Shown here one piece after another: positions 1 to 12,290 of a stretch of DNA of 64,000 bases; the stretch's first letter is position 1; the number at the start of each line of letters is the position of its first letter. This DNA comes from Pohlia nutans (Eukaryota; Streptophyta; Bryopsida; Bryales; Mniaceae): NCBI GenBank assembly GCA_022496805.1, contig CM040085.1, forward strand, positions 35,679,811-35,743,810. The letters are read 5' to 3'. Both the position numbers and the translations under genes were made by a program. The notes below the pieces were generated by a model. That model was not told the origin of the DNA and did not search any database. It was given only the letters and a program-made list of their open reading frames with translations.

Positions 1-281
1 CTCTCAAGCATGAAAACTCTTCAACTGTCATGGATTGTTTCAAAGTACTCAGATTCAACTTTCGTGTGTTAGTTTTGCAGACTATGTGCTTCCCCTTGTA
101 TCTAGTGCTAAATCTACAGGATTGCATTTTAGAGGATGTAGACCTGTTTTGGCTACACTTTACCTCAAGCCTGCCTGTCAATTTGAATATCACGTCACAT
201 TGTCGGAGATGAAGGGCTACTTTGAGACTAAATACTATTACTGTTGAGACTTTTGAGACTAAATACTATTATTGTTGTTGA
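1..281. other. Upstream of the palmitoyltransferase start
   Basis: No coding sequence could be assigned. A short tandem duplication of a 'gactaaatactatta' phrase lies near 226-274. The stretch may be 5' UTR, promoter, or intron if the gene starts outside the window. Confidence 0.4.
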
Positions 282-2954
282 ATGTGTTCCGCTCAGGTTC
301 GTGTGGATGCACGAGACTTGGAAAGTGATAATAACAAATGGGAGACAAAGTGTTGGGGCTGTAACTTGCAATTAACGCTGGCGCGGTTTGAGCCGATTTT
401 CAAGTGCGGCTACTGTGGTGCGGTGACAGTGCACAAAACCACAACGTCTTCGAAACAGGGGCTGCGTTTGAGTTTTCGATGCACCTCCATGTTGGACTAT
501 TTCTTGGTCACTTTGGTCTTCATCATCGTCACAGGCATCATTTGTAAGTATATTTCACACTGTCTGATACTCCCTCTGTCCCACTAAAAATACCTGTGGT
601 TTTTTGCGCACGTGTTCTAACTTAATGCTCTTTTTTTTCCCACAAAAAGCTGTCTCAATACTTGAAAAATGGTTTATCTTAAATAGTAGTATGTAGTTTT
701 TGTGTCACTCTCATTGTCCATCCTGTTTGAAAGTGGACAGGGTTCACGTTTGAAGTATAAAATATAGGACAAATATTACCAAAAATAATGCCAAGAACCA
801 CAGGTTTTTTAGTGGGACAGAGGGAGTAAGACTCTTCTTCATTCTTTCATATCCAAATAACAGCAAGTAAGGTAAGTTGCAGCAATTTATAAGGACCTGA
901 CCAATGTTACTCATGATGAGAAAAAAATAATTTGGTTGTTGCCCAGAGCAAATAGAACCCAGCGCCAGTTGTTTTGTAAATTTTGGAGGTATACTGAATT
1001 GGTTATAAATTTTCAAAGTTACTATGGTGTCGTTCTCAAAACTATGCTTATTTTGAGCTTCTTAACCCAATCCCTTGAGGACCAAGAAGCCCTAATTGGG
1101 CCTCATGTTTTATTTAGCAATTTTTAGTAGGTCCCATGTGAAGTTTCTTTTGTTTAAACTTATTTGTTTTTGATCAATGTTCTTCACTGATTCCAGTGAT
1201 ATAAAATTCGGTCCCATCTAATTATTGTTTTTTCACAATTCGAATGATTGAGTTTGTCATTTTAAAACCATGAATCCTTGGTCTTTTTGGGGCTAAAGCC
1301 TTGTATGAGAAAGGTGAAAACCAAGGCACTTTCCACGAATGGAATCTTAACATGTGGCAGTTATCATTGGTTTGAGGTTGCTATTTGAATGGCATTGATA
1401 TCTAGATGTATGGTGGAAGGAGCTAGGTGGAATTGGGACACCATCTCTTTAGGGCAAGAACTTTGTGCGAGTAATGAGGGTATGTGAGCTGATTGCAGTA
1501 ATAAAATATTGTGTGTCGGATTGCAGTAAATAAAAAAATGTTGTGTGCCTGATTGCAGATGGAGGTGTATGGACGGTATTTCCGATTTTGTTCCCGAGTC
1601 GTTCATTCGGTTTTTTCTTTCATTCAGCCATCACTGCCCTCCTTGCATTCAACACAATCTTCAACTTTGTGTTCGCCGCCTTCATTCCTGCAGGGCCTGT
1701 GCCTCTAATCAAATGGGGTCACGTTGAAGTAGTGAACAGAGGGGGACTAGAGAATTACAAGTTCTGTTCTCATTGTCAGAAACCCAAGCATCCTGCTGCT
1801 CACCACTGTCGCACTTGCCGAGCTTGCGTCATGGAAATGGATCATCACTGCCCTTTTGTATGTGAGCATTCTCTTCATACCTCTTCCTTCTTTCCTGCCT
1901 TATCATAGTCTTCTACACTTTCCATACAGAAAAATATGAACGGTGTAATCATAATTATAAAAATCCAGCGCTCTCTTTTCCTTTGCCTCGTACCCCCTCT
2001 GTCCGGAAATAATTGTCCTAATTTTTGACATTTTTTGGGCAATATTTGTCCTATGTTTTATACTTCAAACGTGAGCCTTTTCCACTTCAAACGGGGCGGA
2101 CAATGAGAGTGACACAAAAACTACATAATACTATTAAAGATAGACCATTTTTTGAGTATTGAGACGGCTGTTTTTTTGGGAAAAAAAAAGAAGCATTAAG
2201 TTAAAACACGCCAAAAACTAGGACAGTTATTTCTGGACAGAGGGAGTACTTGCTAAGGGATCAGTCGTATCACAACCTGTAATGTTAGGATGTGACAGGC
2301 ATCTCATAAGAACGTCGGAGTAGATATGTTATGAAGCAGTTGCAGTTCTCCAAGTCTTATATGTTTCTTGTATGTCGGTAAGGCGTCTTGACAAATGTCG
2401 CAATTGTGAAGTGTGTTTATTGGTGTCAGATTTTATTGCAAAATATTTTAAACCCCCGTTTGTTCCTTCGTCTACAGATTGGAAATTGCGTGGGTGCAAA
2501 TAATCATGGATACTTTATCCTCTTTCTAGTGTTCACATTGGTCAGCTGTCTTTATGTACTTGGCATGGTTATATACACATACAATTTCTCGAGCTTGATG
2601 ACTTTTGAAGACGACCCTTCTGAAGGGTCAGCCCTAGACTTGAGTCATTTCTCTGGGGTGCTTGCTCCTGTACTCTTGGACAATCAAACGGCGGTTACCA
2701 TCCGACAAATTGGGTTGATTTACTTACTCATAACAACGGTGGCATTGCTTATTGGGATCAGCCTCTTACTATATCAGCAGCTGGTGCTCGTGTACCAAGG
2801 CCAGACTTATGTGGACTCCCTCTCGGCTGGGGATGACGACAATGCTGGACCTCGTAAGAAAGGCTGTGCAAATCTGCAGCGAGTCCTCGGCAACAGGTAT
2901 CCTTGGCTGTGGCTTCTCCCGTATATTAGTTCTAAGAAATTCCATGCTCGATAA
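282..2954 (+). CDS. DHHC-type protein S-acyltransferase, plant PAT10/11-like (3 exons)
   Basis: Exons 282-543, 1559-1857 and 2478-2954 join in frame through GT-AG introns (phases 1 and 0) into a 345-residue protein. Residues 24-27 and 42-45 are paired CxxC motifs. The cysteine-rich domain follows, with DHHC at 182-185 and then PFIGNCVGANNHGYF. Four hydrophobic segments lie near 71-92, 105-127, 199-222 and 265-292. This is the plan of a membrane enzyme that transfers palmitate from palmitoyl-CoA to cysteines of target proteins, with the DHHC cysteine as acyl acceptor. The N-terminal CWGC/CGYCGA finger and the NLQRVLG C-terminal tail resemble plant PAT10/11-type enzymes as I remember them. The start is uncertain: the CAG at 292-294 could be an acceptor, giving extra upstream exons. 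A second 3' structure is possible (exon end 2896, then 3131-3171 and 3278-3441). Confidence 0.85.
570..826. mobile_element. Stowaway-like MITE in palmitoyltransferase intron 1
   Basis: A 257-bp element has long terminal inverted repeats starting CTCCCTCTGTCCCAC and is flanked by TA on both sides (568-569 and 827-828). The termini and TA duplication match Stowaway/Tc1-mariner MITEs. There is no coding capacity. Confidence 0.88.
1066..1292. mobile_element. TTAA-type MITE, family A, in intron 1
   Basis: About 230 bp related over its length to copies at 43180-43386 and 61031-61258. Shared phrases include 'ttcttcactgattcc', the block reading 'ttaaaaccatgaatcc' and the terminal GGACCAAG. TTAA stands at the left edge; the right end (ggtctttttggggctaa) is eroded. 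Confidence 0.7.
1993..2247. mobile_element. Stowaway-like MITE in palmitoyltransferase intron 2
   Basis: A 255-bp element with TA duplications (1991-1992 and 2248-2249). Its terminal inverted repeats begin CCCCCTCTGTCCGG on the left and CTCCCTCTGTCCAG (reverse complement) on the right. The interior matches the MITE at 570-826, with blocks such as 'gtgacacaaaaactac', so both introns carry the same family. Confidence 0.88.
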
Positions 2955-4190
2955 TTCGTATTTTTTACTTTGAGACAAGTAGAGAGTTTAAACATACATA
3001 TATAGGTTCAAATAATGTTCAGTTTTTGCTACTTCAACAAGAATGGTCCAGGCTCTCAATGTTGCCTGAGAGTCGGTAGTATGACTCTTGCACGACAGCC
3101 TTGTACACAATCTCAGGCATGATCAACTAGTTACTCTTCTTACCTGGAGGCTATGTGCCAAAGGGATTCAAGTGAGTGTTGTTCATTATAATGTGCAAAT
3201 TGCCCAGTTATGTCCATATACCAGCATGATACAAGAATTCTTCGTCTTATTGCAGACAAGTGACTAAAATGTGTCAGACTACTTGTATGGCAGAAGTGGA
3301 CGTTCTTACTCTAGATCGTTTCGTTGGACCAAGTTAAAAGATACGGCCTGGAAGCTCACTGCTGTGGCTGTCCTTGTGGCGATTCTGATTTGGTGGAATG
3401 AGCAGAGTTTCATGCAACCGATGCTCAGACACAAACGGTGAGAGAATTATGAGTTATGTGTTCTTGGGAGCAGCTACAGTACAGTACAGTAGTACACTTT
3501 GTTGACAGTGAGCCTGTTGTTCCAATACCAAATTCTGCTATGCATTTTAGCCCTGTTATACATTACATTTTGCCTAGTTGAGAATCACATCAAATCAAAG
3601 AGCTCCAGCTCATAGTATGTATATGATTCCTTGTAGAAAAGGACAGAGTTGGTAACTGGTTAAGACATTGTTTTTCAGCGCAGCTGAGTTGACGGATGTT
3701 AAAGGTTAGAATCTGAATTTATGCTCTGGAGATTCGACTTTTGGCGATCTCGAGGTTGGATAGAGAGAATTCATCCGGAGAATTCTCATACAGGAAGGAC
3801 CGCGTGCACCACGAGTGCCCGTAAGTAAAGCTTGTGAAATATTATATAGTTATGAATAGGTCAAAGGCTCTTTTTGCTGGAACGTCCGGTTTGCAGTAGA
3901 AAAGTCCATAATCCAGCCATGTACGTGCAATCTGGTTGTAGTAGGAGAAATCAGCCGCCTGCAGAAAATCATCAATTGCTTCAATCAAGGCTATGGACTG
4001 GAAAGCTGTCCCTCGACTTCCAGGTTTCCTGCCTGTCTCTTCTGCCTGTCTTTCTCCCTTTTCTGCCTTGTTTTTTCCGACTTTACATTGGATTGTATGT
4101 GTAGGGTAAGCAACGACGGCAAGGTGCTTCATGGGAAGAAAGCCCTTGTGACAAGGGTGGTAGCCCCACGGGCTCCAAGCCTGTCACTTG
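2955..4190. other. 3' region of the palmitoyltransferase gene
   Basis: Two possible alternative exons (3131-3171 and 3278-3441) lie here; otherwise there is no supported coding sequence. A GTACA microrepeat occurs near 3475-3495. No terminator or polyadenylation site can be fixed from sequence alone. Confidence 0.4.
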
Positions 4191-4192
4191 TA

Positions 4193-5130
4193 CAGTCAGG
4201 TCTAATATGCTTACGAATTCCCCTTTGTAGGAAAAAAATTCAGAAACTTTGAACAATGCGTGTGTACTCAAAAATGATCCGATTTGGAAACCGTAAAGTG
4301 CGTTGCAATCACATTGGAGTGTACTACAATATCAATACAAATTTACACATGTATTAGTGAAAATCATACAAGAAGTTAAAAATATTATATACCTATCTAC
4401 CATTGAGTGCTCTCGCCCTTTGTTTCAATTACAGTGTCCATACTAGCAAGCATATTTGAAATGAGCATTTGAAATTGTTTTTGAGATACTTGAGCCTATA
4501 CTTGTTGAATGGTTTGTATCATTTCATCTTTGTCTTTCAGAATCTTTTTGATTCCATGAACTTGTCTCCAATCATCAGGGACCTACTACGGTGTATTGGA
4601 GCACTATCGTCCATCAATGTGAGTTGAATAGGTCTATCATGCATAAAATACAAGCCGATCAATGTATTTTCATAAATGAGTTCCACAAAATCAACTAGTG
4701 ATTGTTTAGTTGGAGGAATCATGACAAGTGAACTTTTGTCAAAACCCATGAAAGCCCCTATACCATTACAAAAGAAGAAATTACAAAGGAGACATATGAA
4801 ATGATACAAATCATTTAACAAGTATAGGCTCAAGTATCTCAAAAACGATTTCAAATGCTCATTTCAAATATGCTTGCCAGAATGGACACTGTAATTGAAG
4901 CAATGGGTGAGAGCACTCAACGGTAGATAGGTATATAATATTTTTAACTTCTTGTATGATTTTCATTAATACATGTGTAAATTTGTATTGATATTGTAGT
5001 ACACTCCAATGTGATTGCAATGCACTTTACGGTTTCCAAATCGGATCATTTTTGAGTATACACACATTGTTCAAAGTTTTTGAATTTTTTTCCTATAAAG
5101 GGGAATTCGTAAGCATATTAGACCTGACTG
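4193..5130. mobile_element. Fold-back Tc1/mariner-derived element with ~330-bp inverted arms
   Basis: TA duplications (4191-4192 and 5131-5132) bound a 938-bp element starting CAGTCAGGTCTAATATGC at both ends. The left arm (4193 to about 4525) and right arm (about 4799 to 5130) are near-perfect inverted repeats. The central 270 bp holds a minus-strand fragment of transposase-like protein. Termini and target site fit the Tc1/mariner superfamily; it looks like a deletion derivative. Confidence 0.85.
4537..4854 (-). pseudogene. Tc1/mariner-like transposase fragment in the fold-back element
   Basis: The minus-strand reading contains LVDFVELIYENTLIG and LTLMDDSAPIHRS. The second resembles the middle catalytic block of Tc1/mariner/pogo DDE transposases (Q/M-D-N/S-A-P-x-H). 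Only this piece remains; the first and third catalytic residues are missing. Its place between inverted arms fits an internally deleted autonomous element. The assignment rests on one motif and its context. Confidence 0.5.
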
Positions 5131-5152
5131 TACAGTAGGTCCAATAAAGTTA

Positions 5153-6087
5153 CTCCCTCATAATTGTCCTAGTTTTTGGCATTTCTTTTTTGCAATATTT
5201 TTCCTATGTTTTAATTTTCTAACGTGAGCCTTGTCCACTTCAGATGGGGTGGACAATGAGATTGACACAAAAATTATATACTACTATTAACCCCTAAATG
5301 CTTGGGCCTATGACCATGGAATCATGTTTTACGTGCCACACTCAATTTTGCCACTATAAATAAGATAAATATTCAATTTTATACTTTAGTAGATGAAGCC
5401 ATGTGTCTACTACAAATCATGAATTTTTCATAAATTTTGGTGAAAATTTGAAATTATTATGATTTTTGGAAGTGATTTGAAAGAGAATTAATATCAATTA
5501 CAAAATGTACTAAAAAGTTTTGATTTTTTTTTTACCAAAGGTGTAAATTACAATGAAGAACATTCAATAAATGAAAATCATCCATGTATTTAAATTTAGA
5601 AATTTTTGCTACACCATGGTAATAAATGTTGAACTTGTAACTCCAATAAAACACTCAATTTTCAAGTTTTCCAAAAATTCAAAGTGGAGTAAAACTAGAC
5701 TTGGTAAGCTTCATTTTGTTGGTTAAGCTCAAATGCAATAGAACTCATGTTCATGGAATAAATTTAGTTTAAGTAGAAAAAACATAAGAATAAAATATAC
5801 ACTACATGATCAACCATTATTATAGCTCTTATGTAGTTGGGGTTCCATGTAAAATCCAAAAATAGCTTGAATGAAAAGAATTGGATGAAAACAATCTATA
5901 TAGTCGTTGGAATTGAATAGTGTGTTACATTCATAAGCCAAATTTTGACCTCTCAGGCCTTTAGGGGTTAAAGGTACACGATTTTTCAAGTTATGAGGCA
6001 GCTCTTTTTTGGGGAAAAAAAAATAAAAAAATAAAAAAAATAAAAAAAAATAAAAAATTAGGACATTTATTTCTGGACAAAGGGAGT
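5153..6087. mobile_element. Stowaway-like MITE interrupted by a nested TTAA MITE
   Basis: The left part (5153-5290) matches the MITE at 1993-2247 (tccctcataattgtcctag, cagatggggtggacaatgag). The right part ends 'ttatttctggacaaaggg' followed by TA. The family is normally about 255 bp; the excess is the element at 5291-5967. The right half has grown A/T homopolymers (6014-6056). Confidence 0.82.
5291..5967. mobile_element. TTAA MITE, family C, nested in a Stowaway-like MITE
   Basis: A 677-bp element flanked by TTAA (5287-5290 and 5968-5971), beginning CCCCTAAATGC and ending GCCTTTAGGGG. The TTAA target and CCCC termini match the decayed piggyBac element at 8144-13618. A second copy of the same family is at 58575-59304. 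Confidence 0.85.
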
Positions 6088-6089
6088 AC

Positions 6090-8139
6090 AAATTTTTCTC
6101 CTTTTGTTTTTCACAAAACTATGTGACTGCAACTAGATATCGTGATCTTCACTCTAAAGTAATTTCATGCCGTTACACATGATGGTGTAATTAATTTTTC
6201 AACATTCATTTAAAATTGAGAAATGTTTATTTTGCCAAATTTGGGTAGGTGCCACCATATTTTATAGCGTAGATTTTGCATTGTTTTGGCCTATTGGACC
6301 ATCAACTTTGCATAGAGAGATGCAAGCACTCATATCTCCTACATGTTCACCCTATTCAATTTAAAAAATTCATCATCAATGTTTTCGAATTAATTATCTT
6401 GTAAACCAATGAAAAAGAAAGAAAAAATCAATTATAGATGAAGTTATTGTTATTTGTAAATGAAATTTGACTTGACTTATTGAGATTGCACAAAGGAATA
6501 ATGTTAGTTGTACAGTACATTACATCTCAAAAAGTAAGTATTGTGAAGGGACATTAACACATTTTTTTGAACGGACACATGAAAGAAATTTGTAAGTTTA
6601 TTAGACTCTATTGTGTAGTACATCTCTTTAAGAAGTGAGTTTGTCAGACTAGTTTTAACCTAAAAGACATTCTTCACTAGTTTAAAAGATGCTTTTTCAA
6701 AAAAGGGGGCATCTCAACATTGGACAAATATTTTGTTTACTTGTACCTTGCCAAATGAAAATAAGAAAAAGTGACTTGCCATGTGATTGTCGTAAAGGAA
6801 TGATTATTCTTGTTTTTATGTTTTAAATTGCAACTTTGGCTTACAAAAGAGCAAAAGATCCCAACAATACAATTCAATAATGTTTTGAAGAAACAACCAA
6901 CTAAAGGATGGAATTCATGTAAGTCCACTTATAATACTAAGAAATTTTGTAGACTTTTTATGATTTGTTGATATCCATTGCATAATTGATAATTAATAAA
7001 GTCAACCTTTTACAAATCTCGGGGTGCACTATACTAAACACGTACAAGTATACGTGAGTGCACACAAAGGGTATTAATTTGAACATTGTCGTATGATGTA
7101 TACATACAACAAACGGCTAGTTGCGTAGTCTTTGCCTTAGTATTTACCCTAAATTTTCTTTTAAGGCTTGTTAATATTGCTTAGCCATGTAACTTCTTGA
7201 AATAAGAAGCATTATTATAATCTCTCCCCTGGTGGGGTAGAGACAATAAACATATTTAGAGCTGAAAATATTGACATGTACTTACATTAAACATATATTT
7301 AGAATGGAATAAATTTTTATGCAAAGGTTATTAGACATATAACCCCTCGCATACAAGGGGTTTTTAGAGGGGGTCATCAAGGCACGTGATTCTCAAACAT
7401 AATGTAGAGTGCACCCCCGGGTTATAAAGACATGGTTGATTCAAAATTCAAACCTGTCATGAACTTCAAGACTCAAAAAATTGTGTCCAACTTCCTAAAA
7501 TAGTCTTTCCTATTTATAACATATGACTATTTGTAAAATTTACTAAAACTCCCATTCGTGCCATTAACTCATCCTTGTACTAACACTTTAAGAGATTATG
7601 CAAAAGGGGTGTCAAAGTGGCCGTTGTGGGTGTAAAAAATGACGGTTTAAGAAGTTGAACTAATTTTGTCATGCCAATTTAGAAAATTATTCAAATCATG
7701 TAGTCATTTTCGGTTAAACACATGACCATTTAATATAAGACTTGTGGTAGTTATGAACAAGGACAATGATCATAATGGGGCGCCTTTTTGCCTAATATGG
7801 GGGTCCTAATGATGGCACTCTTAGAGTTTCTTGCAATATCCTTCAAGAATTTATAAAAATTACATACTTTGTGGTACAAATGTAATTTTACTTGCTATAA
7901 CTTTGGGTTTCGATTCACCACATATGATTTTATTTTTTAAAGTCCCCATCACCTTTCTAAGGTACCACATCGGAAATTGTATCACAAAGACGGCAACTTA
8001 CCTTACTTCAAAAAGTCTCAAAAGCAATTTAACATTGAAAAAGGATATAGTTTTACAATAATCAACCCAATTCCAAAAGTTTTAAAGGGAACATTCTAAC
8101 ATTGAAAAAATATAGCACTAAAGTCTCTAAGATAAAATT
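6090..8139. other. Intergenic AT-rich DNA
   Basis: No gene is supported. Short ORFs here (for example 6737-6928 minus and 7831-8061 plus) show no recognisable motif. An imperfect inverted phrase (aacccctcgcatacaaggggttt) lies near 7340-7362. Confidence 0.4.
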
Positions 8140-8804
8140 TTAACCCCTAACTACCTAACCATGCATAATCGGCTTGATGTACAGAATGACGGCTGCGTAA
8201 CTTTTCATTCGACACTTTTTATAGAGTGGATTTATTTTACAAGAAATTTTGGATAAATATTGTTGTGGACTCAAAAACGTATATGTAAAATTCACCCTTT
8301 TTATTTTTTGGTATGCAATCATGTCTGAAGTGTTTTCATTTCCATCCAAAAACTTGTGAACTTGTGAGATGAGTTTTGGTGCGGGGTGGCCAATTGCTTA
8401 GATGAAAGTGCGATGAATTGAAGATTTTGAAAGAACTGTGACGGTGATTGGTAATGAAGTTCATGCAAAATAGTTCCTGCCTGGGGTGATTTGGACTGCT
8501 TTTCGCGGCTCCATGACTCAAAATTTCTTCGAATTCAATCCTTGCAACTAATGCGCACAACCTCAATATGTGCAAGATGCATATTTGTCAAACATCCCTA
8601 TAGTTCGATAGAGACCAGCAAAGACCGGCGAATGAAGATTGAATCTATAGTAAATGTAATTTTTTTGCCTGTGCATACAAATCTAGGTGGAGCTCCAAGT
8701 GCGAGTACATAGATAGAACCGGGGAGAGTGCTACAACGCGTTACAATAATAGTCATTGCTCTATTTAGCAGATAGGCCGATTCCAAATCGCAATTTCGAG
8801 TGCT

Positions 8805-9201
8805 GTGAGTGAGGACCAACGACAATTGATTCAAGTGGCGGAAAGGATTTTCGGTTTTTGGGTTCGGGAGGAGGGACATAGTGAAGCAAAATATCAACGT
8901 CTCTTGAATTTGTTTGACGAAGATTTGCTAGTGAAATTGTCATTGAAGAAGGGATTGAAGAAAAAAAGCACGCATACACGGCTACGATTTCTTTGGCATA
9001 TTCATGCAACCAATGCAATTAGGTAGAAGACTTGAGGGTCCGAGGGGAGCTCTAGAGGTTTCCCTACAACAATCAACACCTTCTTTCGCTAAGATTGGTG
9101 GCCAAATGTTGTTGCAAACACAAATGTCACTACCAGATCACAAAGCGCAGCTAGAGACACAATCCCAGACGCAATTGCAGGAAGTAGAGATGGAATTGTA
9201 G
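8805..9201 (+). other. Coding-like stretch inside the piggyBac relic, unidentified
   Basis: Two short plus-strand readings (8805-9026 and 9004-9201) are helical and rich in charged residues and glutamine (VAERIFGFWVREEGH, LQTQMSLPDHKAQL). I do not recognise a family. They could be the eroded N-terminal part of the transposase or a second element protein. Confidence 0.25.
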
Positions 9202-9207
9202 AGGAGA

Positions 9208-9603
9208 ATGCCGGTGGTAGTTCAAACCTTGGAGGGGATGCAAAGGGAAGTCGACGATATTGACACCGGGTTGTCGTCGTCGCAAGAGCCTGACAACTCG
9301 GTAGAGGCGGTACTTGGGTGGCTAGAAGGCCAGAGTGGCTCTTTCGACACCAGCGGCAACTTAGATTTTGAATTGGAAATATTGATGGCCATAGAGGGAG
9401 AGAGACTGTCTTCAGATACAAACCGAGGGAAGTACAACAGAGATAGGCCGAAAGACCTCAATCAGAGGACGGTTGAAGTGTCTGACGGAGTGAGACAAGA
9501 AAATAACGTTCTTGTTGTAGCCCGCATGGACTTGAGCGAGACAATGGTTGAAACAGATGTTCATCCACGGAGGGATGAATCTGAAATCAGAGAGAACTCT
9601 TGA
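9208..9603 (+). CDS. Hypothetical acidic protein inside the piggyBac relic
   Basis: An open frame of 131 residues, rich in Asp, Glu and Ser (DIDTGLSSSQEPDNS, LDFELEILMAIEGERL), predicted mostly disordered by composition. There is no recognisable domain. Acidic disordered N-terminal regions are common in piggyBac transposases, so it may be a displaced N-terminal segment. The ATG and the link to the downstream transposase are unproven. Confidence 0.3.
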   Translation: MPVVVQTLEGMQREVDDIDTGLSSSQEPDNSVEAVLGWLEGQSGSFDTSGNLDFELEILMAIEGERLSSDTNRGKYNRDRPKDLNQRTVEVSDGVRQENNVLVVARMDLSETMVETDVHPRRDESEIRENS

Positions 9604-10739
9604 GGAGAGTAAAAGAGAATGAGGCAATTGGTAAAGGAATTCGGAATGGCGCGTCATGCAGTCAAGATGGCGGACTAGATCTGGCTCGGCGAGGACCAGT
9701 GCGCTGCAAGAATGCAAGGCAAGAGGTCCGGAAGGGGCCGAGCATACAATGGCCGTAGAACAACACCGTCACATCCTGGAATCGCCGCAAGCCCAGTTGG
9801 CCTCGTTACTACAGTTCAGAGGAGTGGCCAATGTCAGCATGGGAGAGGGGTGGCTATCGGGCATGCAGTCACTGCAGTTACTACCACGAGGCCGTGGCCA
9901 AGGTGCCCAAAAATTGTCAAAGCATTAGGAGAAATTTGGGGTCTCCAAAAGGCCTTGAGGTTTCTCACGTGCCAGAATTTTTGGGGTATGGCTGTCACTT
10001 TTTGAGGCTGGCACTAATGGTGCCACGACGCTGCCAACACTGCGGGGAGAGTGGATCGACCCAATCATTGCGAGGAAGCGCGTGTGTGCCGAGAGAGAGA
10101 CGCTGTCGAGGCTGACAAGAATGCACCTGCGGCGCACAAAGCTCAAATACTTCTAAATGCTGGCAGGAGCATTTGCATTTAAGGGTCACACTTCAGTTCC
10201 AGCGAACTTACCGTTGTACCAGCGAACTTCCTTCCCAAGTTCAATTCTAAGTGGGCTGACAAGAATCTAATCTTCCACTTAGTAACTCACTCTGCCAAGA
10301 TCCTTCATTGCTAGTGCAGAGCAGTAAATACAATGAGAGGGTCGTTCGCCAAACACTGTCGAGACGTCGGTGCCAACAAGGCCCCCGGCTGCCCACACAA
10401 TTCGCTTCCAATAGTGTCAGTTCACACAATCAACTCTGCGGGCATCGACGGGAACTCACATTTCTTCCATCGGAGGGGCGTTTGGGCAGACAAGTCACCT
10501 AACCCGGGCTGTCTTATAGGGCCTTTTGGAGACCCCATATTTCTCCTAATGTGGCAAGAGTTTGCGGAAAGAACATGGACACAAGATTCATCGAATTACA
10601 CTCATTCCAAATCACATTTATATGTCAGGTGCCTAGTCATACTCATCCTTTCCATGACTTCCCTTTGCCCATGCTTATCTTTGAATGGTTCATTATTCTT
10701 ATCACGTTGGGTAAAATTTGTAAATAGTCTAACAGATAT

Positions 10740-11880
10740 GCAGCAATATTAAATGGAAATGGAAATCTACATGGAGGGACTGCATGGTGGAGGTTGGATA
10801 TTGATGAATTGAAAGCATGGATTAAGATATCTATGCTTATGGGAGTCAAGATATTACCATTATCCATCGTGCCTCTTGGAAGTCCTCAGCCCCATTAGGC
10901 AGTACTTACCATATAAACCGTGTAAATGGTGGATAAAGGTTTGGTGTATCGCAAGTGCCAGTTGGAAATATGTCTATGATTTCGAAGTTTTATATTGGCT
11001 CGACATTGCGGAGTGCCTTGCGAAGTGCGGGTCCGGGCACGGCAAAGACTGGAAATGAGGTGGTGCAAAATTTGATGTCAAGTTTGCATCATCGTGGCCA
11101 CATGGTATTCATTGTGGATAACTTCTTACTAGTGTCAAGTTATTGGTAGAAATGCTAGAACTTGGCACTTTTGGGACTGGAATGGTGAGGTCACATAGAA
11201 TAGGATTGCCACAAGCTTTAGTGGATAAGAGTCAATGGCAAAATGAGCCTCAAGGTGCAATCGGTTGGAGGATGTATTGCATTGAGAAAATTGCATGTGT
11301 CACATGGGTTGACAAAAAACACGTTCTTTTATTTTCAACCCATGCGAATCCTCTCTCTATTGGTCAATTTCATCCCAAGACAATGCCATGACAACAAAGG
11401 AGACAAAGGATGCAGATTCCCACCTCACCAAATCTAAAGGCATATACAAAGTGGATGAGGGGAGTTGACATATCTGACCAATTGAGAGGGGAGTATTCTC
11501 GCCAAATGCGCTCTCATAAGTGGTGGCATTGCCTTTTTCTTTCCTCCTAGATACCTCAAGGGTGAATTCATAGATCATCCATAAGTCTTGTAGCCACCAA
11601 GGAGCAAAGAAGGCCTTAGAGCATGTGGATTTCACCATGCAACTCGCGGAGGCTCTAATGGCAAATTGGGGATGCGAAGAGGTGCAATTTCAACTTTCAA
11701 TCGGCGACCAGGTGTTCATTCATTGATGAAAGGTGATAAACGTCATATATGTTGTCATTGCCATGACAAAACTTTGATAAAGTTTTTTGTCCACAATGTG
11801 GCAATGTTTCCATGCACTTGGATATTGTTTCTCATGGTGCCACTTTCCACTTTGAAAATAGTGACAATAGTCAAAAGAGG
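10740..11880 (+). pseudogene. piggyBac-like transposase, multiply broken
   Basis: Blocks of a piggyBac transposase appear in order but in shifting frames. They are ELKAWIKISMLMGVKILPL (about 10802-10858), YLPYKPCKWWIKVW and YVYDFEV (10890-11000), HRGHMVFIVDNFL (about 11090), LGTFGTGMVRSHRIGLP (11160-11210), and WMRGVDISDQLRGEYS with HKWW (about 11449-11535). A cysteine-rich C-terminal finger with CCHCHDKT and CPQCGN follows (about 11755-11840). The family cuts and pastes DNA at TTAA through a DDD RNase H-like core. Several stop codons and frameshifts rule out a working enzyme. I could not place all three catalytic aspartates with certainty. Confidence 0.8.
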
Positions 11881-12039
11881 ATATAGTAAGAGTTCATTCC
11901 TATGCTTGGCACTTTCAATGATTTTCTTTGATACTGGTTTATTCTTGCAAGGTTATTAGTTTATTTTTAGACGCATGCGTTGGCAGGCATTAGAGGAAAT
12001 TTGAGGCCTCTAGGAGGCTGCGAGTTACTATTCTAAAGA

Positions 12040-12290
12040 ATGAATTATTTAAAAAAAAAATTAAAAATCTATTTATTCTAAAATAAATTTAAAAATATTT
12101 AAAAAAAAACTTAAATCTGATGTGGCAGTAGCTTGACCGTTTCAGATTGGATATTGAATTTTTTTAATTTTTTAATTTTAAATTTATTTTTAAATTTATT
12201 TTTAATACTAATAATTATTGTAAACATTTTAAAACTTTTCATGTTTTATTTTATTTATTTATTTTATTATTTTATTTTATTTTAAAGAAA
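12040..12290. repeat. Very AT-rich low-complexity segment
   Basis: Runs of A and T with repeated 'aattttttaattt' and 'ttattttatttta' phrases inside the piggyBac relic. No coding potential. Confidence 0.7.
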
